The notes below the pieces were generated by a model, which was given only the letters and a program-made list of their open reading frames with translations, made no database searches and was not told the origin of the DNA. From an uncultured Clostridia bacterium (GTDB taxonomy: Bacteria; Bacillota; Clostridia; Christensenellales; Aristaeellaceae), in the NCBI GenBank assembly GCA_934663595.1, contig CAKUKM010000012.1:3084-67083 (forward strand): DNA of 64,000 nt, written 5' to 3'. This document shows positions 1-8,254 of this stretch, piece after piece. Positions within the stretch are counted from its first letter, which is position 1, and each line of letters opens with the position of its first letter. The position numbers were made by a program, and so were the translations under genes.

Positions 1-192
1 ATGGGCGGATTTACGATTTTTTGCGACGGAATCGAGCACGACTGCAGTCTGAAGCGGGCGCAAATTGAGCGGACGCAGGAAATCTGCGGCGTGCCCGTGC
101 CGCTGCAGGCCGTGTCCGTCTGGCGGCAATACTATGAATGGATGGGGAGGGACGCGAAGGTGCGAATGATCGACGCGCGGAAGAAAAAATGA
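1..192 (+). CDS. C-terminal part of an unidentified protein (possibly nucleotidyltransferase-like)
   Basis: The frame is open from the first base of the window to TGA at 190-192, so the gene probably begins upstream; an ATG happens to sit at position 1. The 63 visible residues (start MGGFTIFCDGIEHDC) end in a basic tail. The pattern of a Val/Pro-rich stretch followed by W-x-x-Y-Y-x-x-M-G-R recalls the C-terminus of small nucleotidyltransferase-domain proteins, but I cannot confirm this. Its stop overlaps the next start (ATGA at 189-192), so the two are probably co-translated. Confidence 0.4.
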   Translation: MGGFTIFCDGIEHDCSLKRAQIERTQEICGVPVPLQAVSVWRQYYEWMGRDAKVRMIDARKKK

Positions 193-692
193 ATGCGGTG
201 ATTGCGCTGTTTCCGTATTTCTGCACGATTCTTGCATTGGCGTTCGTCGCGGCGCTTCGGGCGGAGCGGCCGGGAGTGTGGATTGCGCTGATTGCCATTG
301 CGGGTGTGATTGCGTTTGCGGCGGCGCTGATTGCCGCCGCGCGCAACGCCGCGCGCGGACTGACCGCAAAGCAGAACCTCGCGATCAAATGCGCGCAGAT
401 TCCGGCGTACGTTTTGAATTTTGCGCTGGCGATACTCGGCGTAACGATGAGCGTGTTCGGCCTTCCGATGATTTTCTGGGCGATTGCGATCGATTTCCTC
501 AGCATTCTGACGACCGGAATCAGCGCGATCGGCTGCGGGCGCACCCTCTGTAAAACGGGAAAAATTGCAAAAACCGCCGCCGCCTGGACGACGATTGGCA
601 GCTTCGTCTATTGCGCCGACGTGGCGATTGCGATTGCGTGGTATTGCTGGGAGAGAGGAAATGGCCGGGAAAAAGAAAAAACGCGTGGATGA
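189..692 (+). CDS. Hypothetical polytopic membrane protein
   Basis: Encodes 167 residues. I chose the ATG at 189 because it overlaps the previous stop as ATGA and opens directly into a hydrophobic helix (MNAVIALFPYFCTILALAF); an in-frame ATG at 138 would lie inside the upstream gene. About four membrane segments are visible, near residues 3-23, 31-50, 70-110 and 135-155, and the C-terminal tail is charged. I recognise no family. It overlaps the following gene by 32 bp, so genes 1-3 form one transcription unit. Confidence 0.6.
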   Translation: MNAVIALFPYFCTILALAFVAALRAERPGVWIALIAIAGVIAFAAALIAAARNAARGLTAKQNLAIKCAQIPAYVLNFALAILGVTMSVFGLPMIFWAIAIDFLSILTTGISAIGCGRTLCKTGKIAKTAAAWTTIGSFVYCADVAIAIAWYCWERGNGREKEKTRG

Positions 693-1005
693 GTATAATG
701 TGAAAATGCTCGCGCTGTGGGTGCGGTACGGATGGCCGATCGCGATGCTCGCGCTCACCTGTGTGCTGGAAAGCCCGCTGTTTCTCGGAATCAATCTGTG
801 CGCGTTCGCGCTTTATCTGTTCATCGGCTACAAGCTGAAATGGAAGCATATTTACTGTTCATATCAGGACGCCTATCACCAGAAAATGACGCCGAATCGC
901 ATGAAGTGGAGCATGATCAGAAAAAGCGACGCCTATGGGATTCCGGCTTTCTTTTGCATAATGGGCATAGCATTGATCATAACTTGTATATTAGGAAAGA
1001 CATAA
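661..1005 (+). CDS. Small membrane protein
   Basis: Encodes 114 residues beginning MAGKKKKRVDEYNVKM. The ATG at 661 has GAGAGGAA just upstream, which decides the start over an in-frame upstream codon. A basic N-terminus precedes hydrophobic segments at about residues 22-60 (two helices) and 92-112. Family unknown. It is the last gene of the small membrane-protein unit and is followed by hairpins at 1,010-1,041 and 1,150-1,176. Confidence 0.6.
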   Translation: MAGKKKKRVDEYNVKMLALWVRYGWPIAMLALTCVLESPLFLGINLCAFALYLFIGYKLKWKHIYCSYQDAYHQKMTPNRMKWSMIRKSDAYGIPAFFCIMGIALIITCILGKT

Positions 1006-1009
1006 AGAC

Positions 1010-1041
1010 GCGCCCAAGCTGCAATAAAACAGCAAGGGCGC
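1010..1041 (+). terminator. Hairpin after the first gene cluster
   Basis: GCGCCC at 1010-1015 pairs with GGGCGC at 1036-1041, and GCTG pairs with CAGC inside. Only a weak CTTTC follows, so this is a possible weak terminator for the 189-1005 unit. Confidence 0.4.
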
Positions 1042-1149
1042 TTTCGAATTCTCCCCAAATAAGGGCTTAAACAAAGGGCGCAAGCCGTCACCACGACGGC
1101 GCAGCGACCGGGGCAATGGGAAATGAGTAGCCTTTTCGAACCTACAAAG

Positions 1150-1176
1150 AAATCGGGTCGCTGTCCGACCCGATTT
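1150..1176. terminator. Bidirectional terminator between convergent genes
   Basis: AAATCGGGTCG (1150-1160) and CGACCCGATTT (1166-1176) form a perfect 11-bp stem with a 5-nt loop. A/T-rich flanks sit on both sides, between a plus-strand unit ending at 1005 and pepC ending on the minus strand at 1206. Confidence 0.75.
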
Positions 1177-1205
1177 CGTCGCGATCAAAGGCGGCAGCAA
1201 CTGCG

Positions 1206-2549
1206 TCAAGGCTCAGCCTTGGCCAACGTGCCCATGGGGTCCCAGGGGGCTAGTTCGACCGGGGGGAGATCGGCGTAGGACGCGAGATCGCCCAGGTATT
1301 CGCGCTCAATCGCCGCCTGATAAACGTATGCGTCAAACCAGGTGTCGGAGCAAACATAGTAGCCCTTTTCACCGCGCTTGTCGCCCCAGCTGTTCTCGAT
1401 CTTCCAGCGTACCGGCGCACCGTTTTCGAGGTGTACGCCCGTGATGACCATCGCGTGGTTCATCGCGGAGAAACCGTAGTCCAGCGCGTCCGCCTTCGAA
1501 ATCGCCAGATCCAGACCCGTCAGCAGCTCGTCGCGGAAGCACTGATCATCCCATACGCCGCGCTCGCGATCGCCGTATTTGCCAACATCGCTGCCGAACC
1601 AGACCACCTTGCCCGCCTCGAGCTGCGCAATAACCGCGCGCTTGAACTCGTCCATCGGCAGATTCAGATGCTTGACCGCATTGCCGCCGACAACGTTTCC
1701 GAGGAAGCGCACCGTGTAGGTCTGATGATACGGCTTGTCGGCCGTCGGCGCGTGAATCACGCTCACAATGCGATCCAGCAGATCGCCGATGTACTTGTCG
1801 CGGAACGTGTGCGGCGTCAGATTCTCTTCGCAGTGATAGACCTTGTCCTTGTCCACATATTCAAAATTGAACGCGCGCGGCGGCTCCGTGTAGCACGAGC
1901 AGAGGAACGCGTAGATCCTGCCGAGCATTTCTGCCTTTTCCGCCTGAATCGCCTCTTCGGACGCGTGCGCCGCCGCCATGCCGCGCAGCTTTACCGCGCA
2001 TGCCTTCAGGTTGCGGTTCAGAACGTGATTCATGCCCTGCGTGTGCGAGGACTGGAAGGTCTCGCTGTAGGCGTCCTTCGGAACCAGGCCGTATTTGCGA
2101 ACGATGTTGGCGAACATGTCCCACTGGCCGCCGTCGTGAACGCCGGTCGCGAGAATGAAGCTCACCTCGCGATCGTCCGTCGGGCGATCCGCCGTGGCGA
2201 GAATCGACTCGAGAAAGTAATTCGCGCGCTCAAATTTGTCCCAGAAGGCCAGATAGCTCTGCGAAAGCTCAAACGATTCCAGATTCAGATCGTTCGCAAT
2301 CTTCTCGCGCAGTACGTTCGTGGCCGCGAAGAGCCAGCAGCGGCCGCTCGCTTCCTGATTCGTGACCTCCAGCGTCGGAATCTCCAGAGAGAACTTCTGG
2401 CGCATCTTAAAGGCCGCCTGCGGAACGAACATTACATCGTTGATCGCCGTTTTGGAAAGCGCGAGCGTCGCCATCTGGCGCTCGGTGCTGGCGTTAAACG
2501 ATTCCGACCAGCTCGAAAGCTGCGCGTCCGTTACGGGAAACTGCTTCAT
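1206..2549 (-). CDS. pepC: C1B-family cysteine aminopeptidase (aminopeptidase C / bleomycin hydrolase)
   Basis: Encodes 447 residues, the usual length for PepC, a cytosolic papain-fold hexameric aminopeptidase that trims peptides. The catalytic Cys lies in NQEASGRCWLF (about C71), the His in MNHAMVITGVH (about H365) and the Asn in ENSWGDKRG (about N386). I chose the ATG at 2549 because GGAAGG lies 7 nt upstream and the protein then starts MKQFPVT, as in the family; an in-frame codon 30 bp upstream has no ribosome site. The gene is transcribed alone from the promoter at 2582-2610, toward the terminator at 1150-1176. There is no signal peptide. Confidence 0.93.
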   Translation of the reverse strand: MKQFPVTDAQLSSWSESFNASTERQMATLALSKTAINDVMFVPQAAFKMRQKFSLEIPTLEVTNQEASGRCWLFAATNVLREKIANDLNLESFELSQSYLAFWDKFERANYFLESILATADRPTDDREVSFILATGVHDGGQWDMFANIVRKYGLVPKDAYSETFQSSHTQGMNHVLNRNLKACAVKLRGMAAAHASEEAIQAEKAEMLGRIYAFLCSCYTEPPRAFNFEYVDKDKVYHCEENLTPHTFRDKYIGDLLDRIVSVIHAPTADKPYHQTYTVRFLGNVVGGNAVKHLNLPMDEFKRAVIAQLEAGKVVWFGSDVGKYGDRERGVWDDQCFRDELLTGLDLAISKADALDYGFSAMNHAMVITGVHLENGAPVRWKIENSWGDKRGEKGYYVCSDTWFDAYVYQAAIEREYLGDLASYADLPPVELAPWDPMGTLAKAEP

Positions 2550-2581
2550 GAAAATCCTTCCTTTCGTATAAAACTGCATTT

Positions 2582-2610
2582 AGTATAGCGCAAACGCGGC
2601 AAAATGGCAA
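2582..2610 (-). promoter_or_regulatory. pepC promoter
   Basis: On the minus strand, TTGCCA (2610-2605), 17 bp, then TATACT (2587-2582). The element overlaps the hairpin at 2595-2624 that closes araC. Confidence 0.65.
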
Positions 2611-2624
2611 GCTCATTTGCCGCG
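2595..2624 (-). terminator. Hairpin at the end of the AraC-type gene
   Basis: CGCGGCAAA (2595-2603) and TTTGCCGCG (2616-2624) form a 9-bp stem. The stem contains the stop codon region of the AraC-type gene and overlaps the -35 box of pepC. It has only a short T stretch on the minus strand, so it may be a weak terminator or processing stem. Confidence 0.45.
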
Positions 2625-3416
2625 AACGTATTCCGTGGGCGGCGAACCCACGATTTCGTGGAACCGGCGCGAAAAATAGAGCGGATTTTCAAACCCGACC
2701 GACGCCGCCACCGCCTTTACGCTCAAATCGCCGCGCCGGAGCAGCGCGCAGGCATGGCGAATCCGCACCTGCGTAAGCGCCTGCATCGGCGTGAGCTTGA
2801 GCTCGGAAACGAACAGGCGATACAGCTGGCTGCGGCTGACCCCGACATGGCGCGCGACGTCCGAAATGCCGATCGGCAGAGCGAAATGGTTTTCAATGTA
2901 ATTGCACGCGCGGCGCACCGTGTCGTCCCGCTCGCGGGCCGCGCGCGCCGGGTGCTCGCGCATCAGGAGCGCCAGCAGCTGATACAAAAGCCCCGTCATC
3001 GCCGCCGATTCATGAAAGCGGCTCCCGCGCGAGAAATAAATCTGCATCACCAGCCGGCAGGCCGTTTCGCCCACGTCGCGCAGCACCGGTTCCTCCAGAT
3101 CGATGCGCTCCAGCAGCAGCTCCGCGTCCGTTCCGTGAAAGCCCACCCAGCAGTATTCCCACGGGTCGTCCGCGCTGGACTGATAGAAAATGCGCATGTC
3201 CGGCCGCGACAGAAACAGATCGCCCGCCCGCAGCTCGCGGCGCACGCCGTTGCTTTCGTAAACGCCGCTTCCGGAAATGACGTAATGAATCAAAAAGTGA
3301 TCCCGCACGCCGGGGCCCCAGCTGTAGCCCGGCTCGCAGCGCTGCAGGCCGGTATTGCAGACGTTGAGCGCCGCCAGCTCGCGCTGCGGATATTTATAGG
3401 AATACTTGTAGAGCAT
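2613..3416 (-). CDS. AraC-family transcriptional regulator
   Basis: Encodes 267 residues. The N-terminal half is a cupin-like sensing domain (about residues 20-150, with HYVISGSGVYE and LRAGDLFLSRP typical of the AraC arm/cupin). The C-terminal 100 residues are the double helix-turn-helix: GISDVARHVGVSRSQLYRLF and VKAVAASVGFENPLYFSRRF. This class usually senses a sugar or other small ligand and activates a nearby carbohydrate operon. Here the neighbours are pepC downstream and galE divergent, so its target is not evident. The start at 3416 has GGAGG 6-10 nt upstream. A promoter with a flanking inverted repeat lies at 3430-3468. Confidence 0.9.
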   Translation of the reverse strand: MLYKYSYKYPQRELAALNVCNTGLQRCEPGYSWGPGVRDHFLIHYVISGSGVYESNGVRRELRAGDLFLSRPDMRIFYQSSADDPWEYCWVGFHGTDAELLLERIDLEEPVLRDVGETACRLVMQIYFSRGSRFHESAAMTGLLYQLLALLMREHPARAARERDDTVRRACNYIENHFALPIGISDVARHVGVSRSQLYRLFVSELKLTPMQALTQVRIRHACALLRRGDLSVKAVAASVGFENPLYFSRRFHEIVGSPPTEYVRGK

Positions 3417-3429
3417 TCTGAATGCCTCC

Positions 3430-3468
3430 TTCTGAATTCATTGTACCGCAGTTGGATTCAGAATGCAA
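3430..3468 (-). promoter_or_regulatory. araC-type gene promoter with inverted repeat
   Basis: On the minus strand, TTGCAT (3468-3463), 17 bp, then TACAAT (3445-3440). TTCTGAAT (3430-3437) and ATTCAGAA (3456-3463) form an inverted repeat embracing the -10 region, which would suit autoregulation. Confidence 0.6.
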
Positions 3469-3499
3469 CAAAAATGCATGCCTGCGCACGAATCGTTTA

Positions 3500-3528
3500 T
3501 TGAAAAGCGCGCGCGGCGGCGCTACAAT
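3500..3528 (+). promoter_or_regulatory. galE promoter
   Basis: TTGAAA (3500-3505), a 17-bp G+C-rich spacer, and TACAAT (3523-3528), 33 bp before the galE start. Confidence 0.7.
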
Positions 3529-3561
3529 AGAGGCGTAGAATGAAATAAAGGGGCGAGAGGT

Positions 3562-4560
3562 ATGAAGGTATTGGTGACCGGCGGCGCCGGCTTTATCGGA
3601 AGTCATACGTGCGTGGAGCTGCTGAACGCGGGCCACGAGGTGGTCGTGATCGACAATTTCGTCAACTCCAAGCCCGATGCGCTCGACAGCATCCGCAAAA
3701 TTACCGGAAAGGATCTGACGCTCTGCGAGTGCGATCTGCGCGACCGCGCGGCCGTCCGCAAGGCGTTTGACGACAATCGGATCGACGCGGTGATCCATTT
3801 CGCGGGCCTGAAGGCTGTGGGCGAGAGCGTCGAAAAGCCGATGGAGTATTACGACAACAACCTGGTCGGCTTCCTGGTTCTGGCCCAGGAAATGCGCGAC
3901 CACGGCGTGAAGAAGCTGGTGTTCTCCTCGTCCGCGACGGTGTACGGCATGAACAATCCCGTTCCGTTCCGCGAGGATTACCCGACCAGCGCAACCAACC
4001 CCTATGGATACACGAAGGTCATGATCGAGCAGATGCTGCGCGACATCGCCAAGGCCGATCCGGAATGGAGCATTTGCATGCTCCGGTATTTCAACCCCAT
4101 CGGCGCGCACGAGAGCGGCCTGATCGGCGAGAATCCCAACGGCATTCCGAACAACCTGCTGCCGTACGTCGCGAAGGTGGCCACCGGCGAGCTCGACCAT
4201 CTGAATGTGTTCGGCGACGATTACGATACGCCCGACGGAACCGGCGTGCGCGATTATATCCATGTCGTGGATCTCGCGCTGGGCCATCTGGCGGCGCTGG
4301 AATACACGAACGCGCACCGCGGCGCGGAGGCGATCAACCTCGGCACCGGCAGGGGAACGAGCGTGCTGGAGATCGTGCACGCGTTTGAAAAGGCGTGCGG
4401 CCATGCGATTCCCTATAAGATCGCGCCGCGCCGCCCCGGCGACATCGCCACCTGCTATGCGGACACGGAGAAGGCGGAGCGCGAGCTGCACTGGCACGCG
4501 ACCCGCAATATCGACGACATGTGCCGCGACGGCTGGAACTTCGTTGAGAAGAATCGTTAA
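3562..4560 (+). CDS. galE: UDP-glucose 4-epimerase
   Basis: Encodes 332 residues, the standard GalE length. It interconverts UDP-galactose and UDP-glucose (Leloir pathway and supply of envelope sugars) using tightly bound NAD. The Rossmann motif TGGAGFIGSH is at residues 6-15. The SDR catalytic pair is Y148-x3-K152 (PYGYTK), preceded by FSSSATVYG. Downstream, RYFNPIGAH and GTGRGTSVLE are typical. The ATG at 3562 follows GGGGCGAGAGG. It is a single-gene unit with its own promoter (3500-3528) and terminator (4570-4608). Confidence 0.95.
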   Translation: MKVLVTGGAGFIGSHTCVELLNAGHEVVVIDNFVNSKPDALDSIRKITGKDLTLCECDLRDRAAVRKAFDDNRIDAVIHFAGLKAVGESVEKPMEYYDNNLVGFLVLAQEMRDHGVKKLVFSSSATVYGMNNPVPFREDYPTSATNPYGYTKVMIEQMLRDIAKADPEWSICMLRYFNPIGAHESGLIGENPNGIPNNLLPYVAKVATGELDHLNVFGDDYDTPDGTGVRDYIHVVDLALGHLAALEYTNAHRGAEAINLGTGRGTSVLEIVHAFEKACGHAIPYKIAPRRPGDIATCYADTEKAERELHWHATRNIDDMCRDGWNFVEKNR

Positions 4561-4569
4561 AACATCGAA

Positions 4570-4608
4570 AACGCAGACGCGCCCTGGGGTACGTCTGCGT
4601 TAATTTTT
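4570..4608 (+). terminator. galE terminator
   Basis: AACGCAGACG (4570-4579) pairs perfectly with CGTCTGCGTT (4592-4601), followed by AATTTTTAT. Confidence 0.88.
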
Positions 4609-4816
4609 ATTCAAAAATGGGCTGTTTACGGGATTTATATGCAATAGAATTCTGGAAAAAGACGTACATTATGCAATTTGTGGCGGCAAAATCTGCAATT
4701 ACCGGGAAAATCAGGGGAAAAAGGCAGGAAATTCGGAGAGATGCATGCTTAAAAATGCATTTTTACCGAAAAGAGCGGAAAACGCACCATCGCCGCATAA
4801 AAACACAAAAATTTAC
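4609..4816. other. Non-coding stretch between galE and livJ
   Basis: About 200 bp of A+T-rich DNA with no supported gene. A 67-codon open frame at 4617-4820 lacks a ribosome site. The one visible structure is a 14-bp perfect palindrome, AAAAATGCATTTTT at 4751-4764, about 53 bp upstream of the livJ -35 box. It could be an operator, but nothing ties it to a regulator. Confidence 0.4.
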
Positions 4817-4845
4817 TTGACAATCTGCGTCCGCGAATGTATAGT
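4817..4845 (+). promoter_or_regulatory. Promoter of the liv operon
   Basis: TTGACA (4817-4822), 17 bp, TATAGT (4840-4845). This is close to the sigma-A consensus and consistent with high expression of the binding protein. The 5' leader is about 70 nt. Confidence 0.85.
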
Positions 4846-4921
4846 ACATATAACGTTTTTGCCGGATGCATTCACCGTGCGGCCCGGCGAAAAACGGCAA
4901 ATAATAAGGAGGGAACTGATT

Positions 4922-6058
4922 ATGAAGTGCACTAAAATGCTCGCTATGCTCCTCGCGCTCGCGATGGTACTGACCATGGGTTCGTTTGCCCTGGCGGAAG
5001 AGACCATTAAGATTGGCATGATCGGCCCGCTGACCGGCGGAGCTGCCAGCTACGGCACTTCTGTTGCGCAGGGCGCGCAGATCGCCGTAGACGAGATCAA
5101 TGCGCTCGGCGGTATGCAGATTGAGCTGAATTGTCAGGACGACGAGCACGACGCTGAAAAGAGCGTCAACGCCTACAACACGCTGTGGGACTGGGGCGCT
5201 CAGATGATCGACGGCTGCGTCACCACCAGCCCGTGCATCGCGGTTGCGACCGAGGCCTATAACGACCGCATGTTCATGCTGACCCCGTCCGCTTCTTCTC
5301 TGGACGTGATCAAGGACAAGGACAATGTCTATCAGGTTTGCTTTACCGATCCGGCGATGGGCACCGCGTCCGCGCAGTACATCTTCGATCACAAGCTGGC
5401 GACCAAGGTAGCGGTCATTTACAACAATGCCGACGCGTATTCCACCGGCTGCTATCAGACCTTCGAGGCCAAGGCGAAGGAGCTGGGCCTTGAGATTGCG
5501 ACTGTCGCGACCTTCAACAACGACACCACCGACTTCTCCGTTCAGGTCACCAGCGTGAAGGAATCCGGCGCGGAGCTGGTTTTCCTGCCGATGTACTATC
5601 AGCCGGCTTCCATGATCCTGCAGCAGGCGGCTTCGATGGATTACAAGCCCGTTTATTTCGGCACCGACGGCATGGACGGCATCCTGAACATCGAGGGCTT
5701 CGACGCTTCTCTGGCGGAGGACATGATCCTGATGACCCCCTTCTCCGCGACCGCTCCCGATGAGAACGTCGTGAACTTCGTGACCAAGTATCAGGAGAAG
5801 TACGGCGCGACGCCCGACCAGTTCGCGGCGGACTCCTACGATGCGATCTACACGCTGTATGAAGCGGCGAAGGTTGCCGGCGTCACCTCCGACATGACTG
5901 CGGACGAGTGCTGCGACAAGCTGATCGAGGCGATGAAGACGCTGACCATTAACGGCGTAACCGGCACGATGACCTGGAGCGAAACCGGCGAGGTCACCAA
6001 GGAGCCGAAGGCCGTTCAGATCAAGGACGGCGTGTACGTCGATCTCGTGACTGAATAA
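4922..6058 (+). CDS. livJ: ABC transporter substrate-binding protein, branched-chain amino acid type
   Basis: Encodes 378 residues. The extracytoplasmic receptor of the Liv (HAAT) importer encoded downstream; it binds the substrate and delivers it to LivHM. After a signal peptide (about residues 1-27) the mature part opens with IKIGMIGPLTGGAASYG and VDEINALGG, typical of family 1 Leu/Ile/Val receptors (type I periplasmic-binding fold). The true substrate cannot be read from sequence: amino acids, amides and urea are all known for the family. The ATG at 4922 has AAGGAGGG upstream. Oddity: the signal peptide ends SFALAEE and shows no lipobox Cys, although Firmicute receptors are normally lipoproteins. 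Confidence 0.92.
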   Translation: MKCTKMLAMLLALAMVLTMGSFALAEETIKIGMIGPLTGGAASYGTSVAQGAQIAVDEINALGGMQIELNCQDDEHDAEKSVNAYNTLWDWGAQMIDGCVTTSPCIAVATEAYNDRMFMLTPSASSLDVIKDKDNVYQVCFTDPAMGTASAQYIFDHKLATKVAVIYNNADAYSTGCYQTFEAKAKELGLEIATVATFNNDTTDFSVQVTSVKESGAELVFLPMYYQPASMILQQAASMDYKPVYFGTDGMDGILNIEGFDASLAEDMILMTPFSATAPDENVVNFVTKYQEKYGATPDQFAADSYDAIYTLYEAAKVAGVTSDMTADECCDKLIEAMKTLTINGVTGTMTWSETGEVTKEPKAVQIKDGVYVDLVTE

Positions 6059-6078
6059 AACTACGGTTTTTCCGCATT

Positions 6079-6102
6079 CCGCCCCCGGATATTCGGGGGC
6101 GG
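6079..6102 (+). other. Intercistronic hairpin between livJ and livH
   Basis: CCGCCCCCG (6079-6087) and CGGGGGCGG (6094-6102) form a very stable 9-bp stem with a 6-nt loop and no T-tract. It lies directly after livJ, as expected for an RNA-stabilising or partly terminating element that raises receptor over permease expression. A second long-range repeat, AGGTAACC (6130-6137) with GGTTACCT (6179-6186), follows in the 164-bp gap. Confidence 0.6.
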
Positions 6103-6222
6103 GATACGGCGTATTATCGCATACAGGTGAGGTAACCGACTTCTGCCGACATTCGATGGGGAATTGCCGGCAAACGTTGGTTACCTTGCGGCATTTCAAA
6201 CAGACGAGGGGTTGTGAGACAA

Positions 6223-7107
6223 ATGACATTGTTTCTTTCCTATCTGATCAACGGAATCAGTCTGGGAAGCGTCTATGCCATCATCGCGCTGGGCTATACG
6301 ATGGTTTACGGCATTGCGAAGATGCTGAACTTTGCCCACGGCGACATCATCATGGTCGGCGCCTATATTTGTTTCTGGGCGATGCAGTCGTTGGGCTGCC
6401 CGACGATTGTTTCGATTTTGATTGCAATGATCGTCTGCACGGTGCTGGGCATGGTGATTGAGCGCCTCGCCTATAAGCCGCTGCGGCAGGCGACGTCGCT
6501 GGCGGTGCTGATTACCGCAATCGGCATGAGCTATCTGCTTCAGAATATCGCGCTTCTGATCTGGGGCGCGAATCCGAAGAACTTTGCCAGCGTCGTTACG
6601 ATCGGCAAGCTTTCGCTGTTTGACGGCAGCCTCCTGATTACCGGCGAGGCGATCGTAACGGTGCTGGCCAATATCGTGATCATGGTTGCGCTGACGCTGT
6701 TTACCGGCAGAACCAAGATGGGCAAGGCGATGCGCGCGGTGTCCGAGGACAAGGGCGCGGCGGAGCTGATGGGCATCAACGTAAACGCCACGATTTCGGT
6801 GACGTTTGCCATCGGCTCGGCGCTGGCGGCGATCGCGGGCGTGCTGCTGTGCTCGTCGTATCCGATGCTGATGCCGACCACCGGCTCCATGCCGGGCATT
6901 AAGGCGTTCACGGCGGCGGTATTCGGCGGCATCGGCTCGATTCCGGGCGCGATGCTCGGCGGCGTGCTGCTGGGCATCATCGAAATTCTGGGCAAGGCCT
7001 ATATTTCGCAGGAGCTGGGCGACGCTTTCGTGTTCGCGGTGCTGATCGTCGTGCTGCTGGTCAAGCCCACGGGCCTTCTGGGCAAGCAGGTCCACGAGAA
7101 AGTGTGA
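6223..7107 (+). CDS. livH: Branched-chain amino acid ABC transporter permease
   Basis: Encodes 294 residues from the ATG at 6223. An in-frame GTG at 6214 is only 2 nt from the GAGGGG ribosome site, so the ATG is preferred. This is one of the two membrane subunits of the Liv importer. About eight hydrophobic helices are visible. The family signatures INGISLGSVYAIIALGYTMVYG and LNFAHGDIIMVGAY occur at the N-terminus, and the EAA-like coupling region GKAMRAVSEDKGAAELMGIN occurs near residue 170. It forms the channel with LivM. It is followed directly by livM. Confidence 0.93.
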   Translation: MTLFLSYLINGISLGSVYAIIALGYTMVYGIAKMLNFAHGDIIMVGAYICFWAMQSLGCPTIVSILIAMIVCTVLGMVIERLAYKPLRQATSLAVLITAIGMSYLLQNIALLIWGANPKNFASVVTIGKLSLFDGSLLITGEAIVTVLANIVIMVALTLFTGRTKMGKAMRAVSEDKGAAELMGINVNATISVTFAIGSALAAIAGVLLCSSYPMLMPTTGSMPGIKAFTAAVFGGIGSIPGAMLGGVLLGIIEILGKAYISQELGDAFVFAVLIVVLLVKPTGLLGKQVHEKV

Positions 7108-7117
7108 GGTGAGAAGG

Positions 7118-8254
7118 ATGAAGCAGAGAAGAAAAACGTTCGCAAGCAATCTCATCACCTATCTGATCGTAATCGCGGCGTATATCGCCTGCCAGTTCCT
7201 TTTAAAGGGCAACATGATGACGCGCTCGCTGAAGGGCCAGCTGGTTCCGATCTGCGTGTACGTGGTGCTTACCATTTCGCTGAACCTGACGGTGGGTATT
7301 TCCGGCGAGCTGAGCCTGGGCCATGCGGGCTTCATGTCCGTCGGCGCGTTTGCGGGCATTGTGATGTCCGCGTGGCTGAGCGCGCGCTTCGGGCTTGAAA
7401 ACGCGGTGGTGCGCCTGATTCTGTCGATGATTGTGGGCGGCATTTTCGCGGGCCTGATGGGCGTGCTGATCGGCATTCCGGTGCTGCGTCTGCGCGGCGA
7501 CTATCTGGCGATCGTAACGCTCGCGTTCGGCGAAATCATCCGAAACGTTTTGAACTGCCTGTACATCTCGATGGGCCCGGGCACGGAGAAATTCGTCGCC
7601 AGCGCGACCGACCCGAACGTATTTACCAAGACCTACGCGCTCGACCGCGTGCATGCGCAGCTGTTTAACGCGATGGATTCGGATTGGACGGTCGTGGTCA
7701 ACGGCCCCGCGGGCGCGACGGGCGTGGAGAAGATCGCGACGTTCGGCATGGGCTTTGCGCTGATTCTGTTTACGCTGTTCGTGGTGCTGAACCTGATCAA
7801 CAGCCGCACGGGCCGCGCGATCATGGCGACGCGCGACAACCGCATCGCGGCGGAATCCGTGGGCATCAACGTGTCCAAATACAAGATGATCGCGTTCGTG
7901 ACCAGCGCGGTGCTCGCGGGCATGGCGGGCGCGCTGTACGGACTGAATTATTCGACCGTTCCGGCGTCGAAGTTCAAATTCGATACGTCGATTCTGATTC
8001 TGGTGTTCGTGGTGCTGGGCGGCATCGGCAATATCCGCGGCTCGGTGATCGCGGCGGCGCTTTTGACGATCCTGCCCGAGCTGCTGCGCGAATTCAGCGA
8101 TTACCGCATGCTGGTTTACGCGGTGATCCTGATTGTGGTGATGCTCGCGACGAACAGCCCGGCGATTCGCCAGATCCTGGACATGATCAATCCGGTTCGC
8201 AAGATTCGCAAAATGGTCAAGGCAAAGAAAGCGCGCGGAGGTGATCGGGCATGA
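7118..8254 (+). CDS. livM: Branched-chain amino acid ABC transporter permease
   Basis: Encodes 378 residues. It is the second membrane subunit of the Liv importer. LSLGHAGFMSVGAFAG and the coupling segment AIMATRDNRIAAESVGINV are family hallmarks. It carries about nine hydrophobic segments and a basic C-terminal tail. The ATG at 7118 has GAGGTG 6 nt upstream; a GTG at 7109 is part of that site. The stop overlaps the livG start (ATGA at 8251-8254). Confidence 0.93.
   Translation: MKQRRKTFASNLITYLIVIAAYIACQFLLKGNMMTRSLKGQLVPICVYVVLTISLNLTVGISGELSLGHAGFMSVGAFAGIVMSAWLSARFGLENAVVRLILSMIVGGIFAGLMGVLIGIPVLRLRGDYLAIVTLAFGEIIRNVLNCLYISMGPGTEKFVASATDPNVFTKTYALDRVHAQLFNAMDSDWTVVVNGPAGATGVEKIATFGMGFALILFTLFVVLNLINSRTGRAIMATRDNRIAAESVGINVSKYKMIAFVTSAVLAGMAGALYGLNYSTVPASKFKFDTSILILVFVVLGGIGNIRGSVIAAALLTILPELLREFSDYRMLVYAVILIVVMLATNSPAIRQILDMINPVRKIRKMVKAKKARGGDRA

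Noticed and set aside
4617..4820. 67-codon open frame between galE and livJ
   Set aside because: No ribosome site, directly behind a terminator, and running up to the livJ -35 box.
6214..6222. GTG 6214 as the livH start
   Set aside because: Only 2 nt from the GAGGGG site; ATG 6223 gives better spacing and the family N-terminus.
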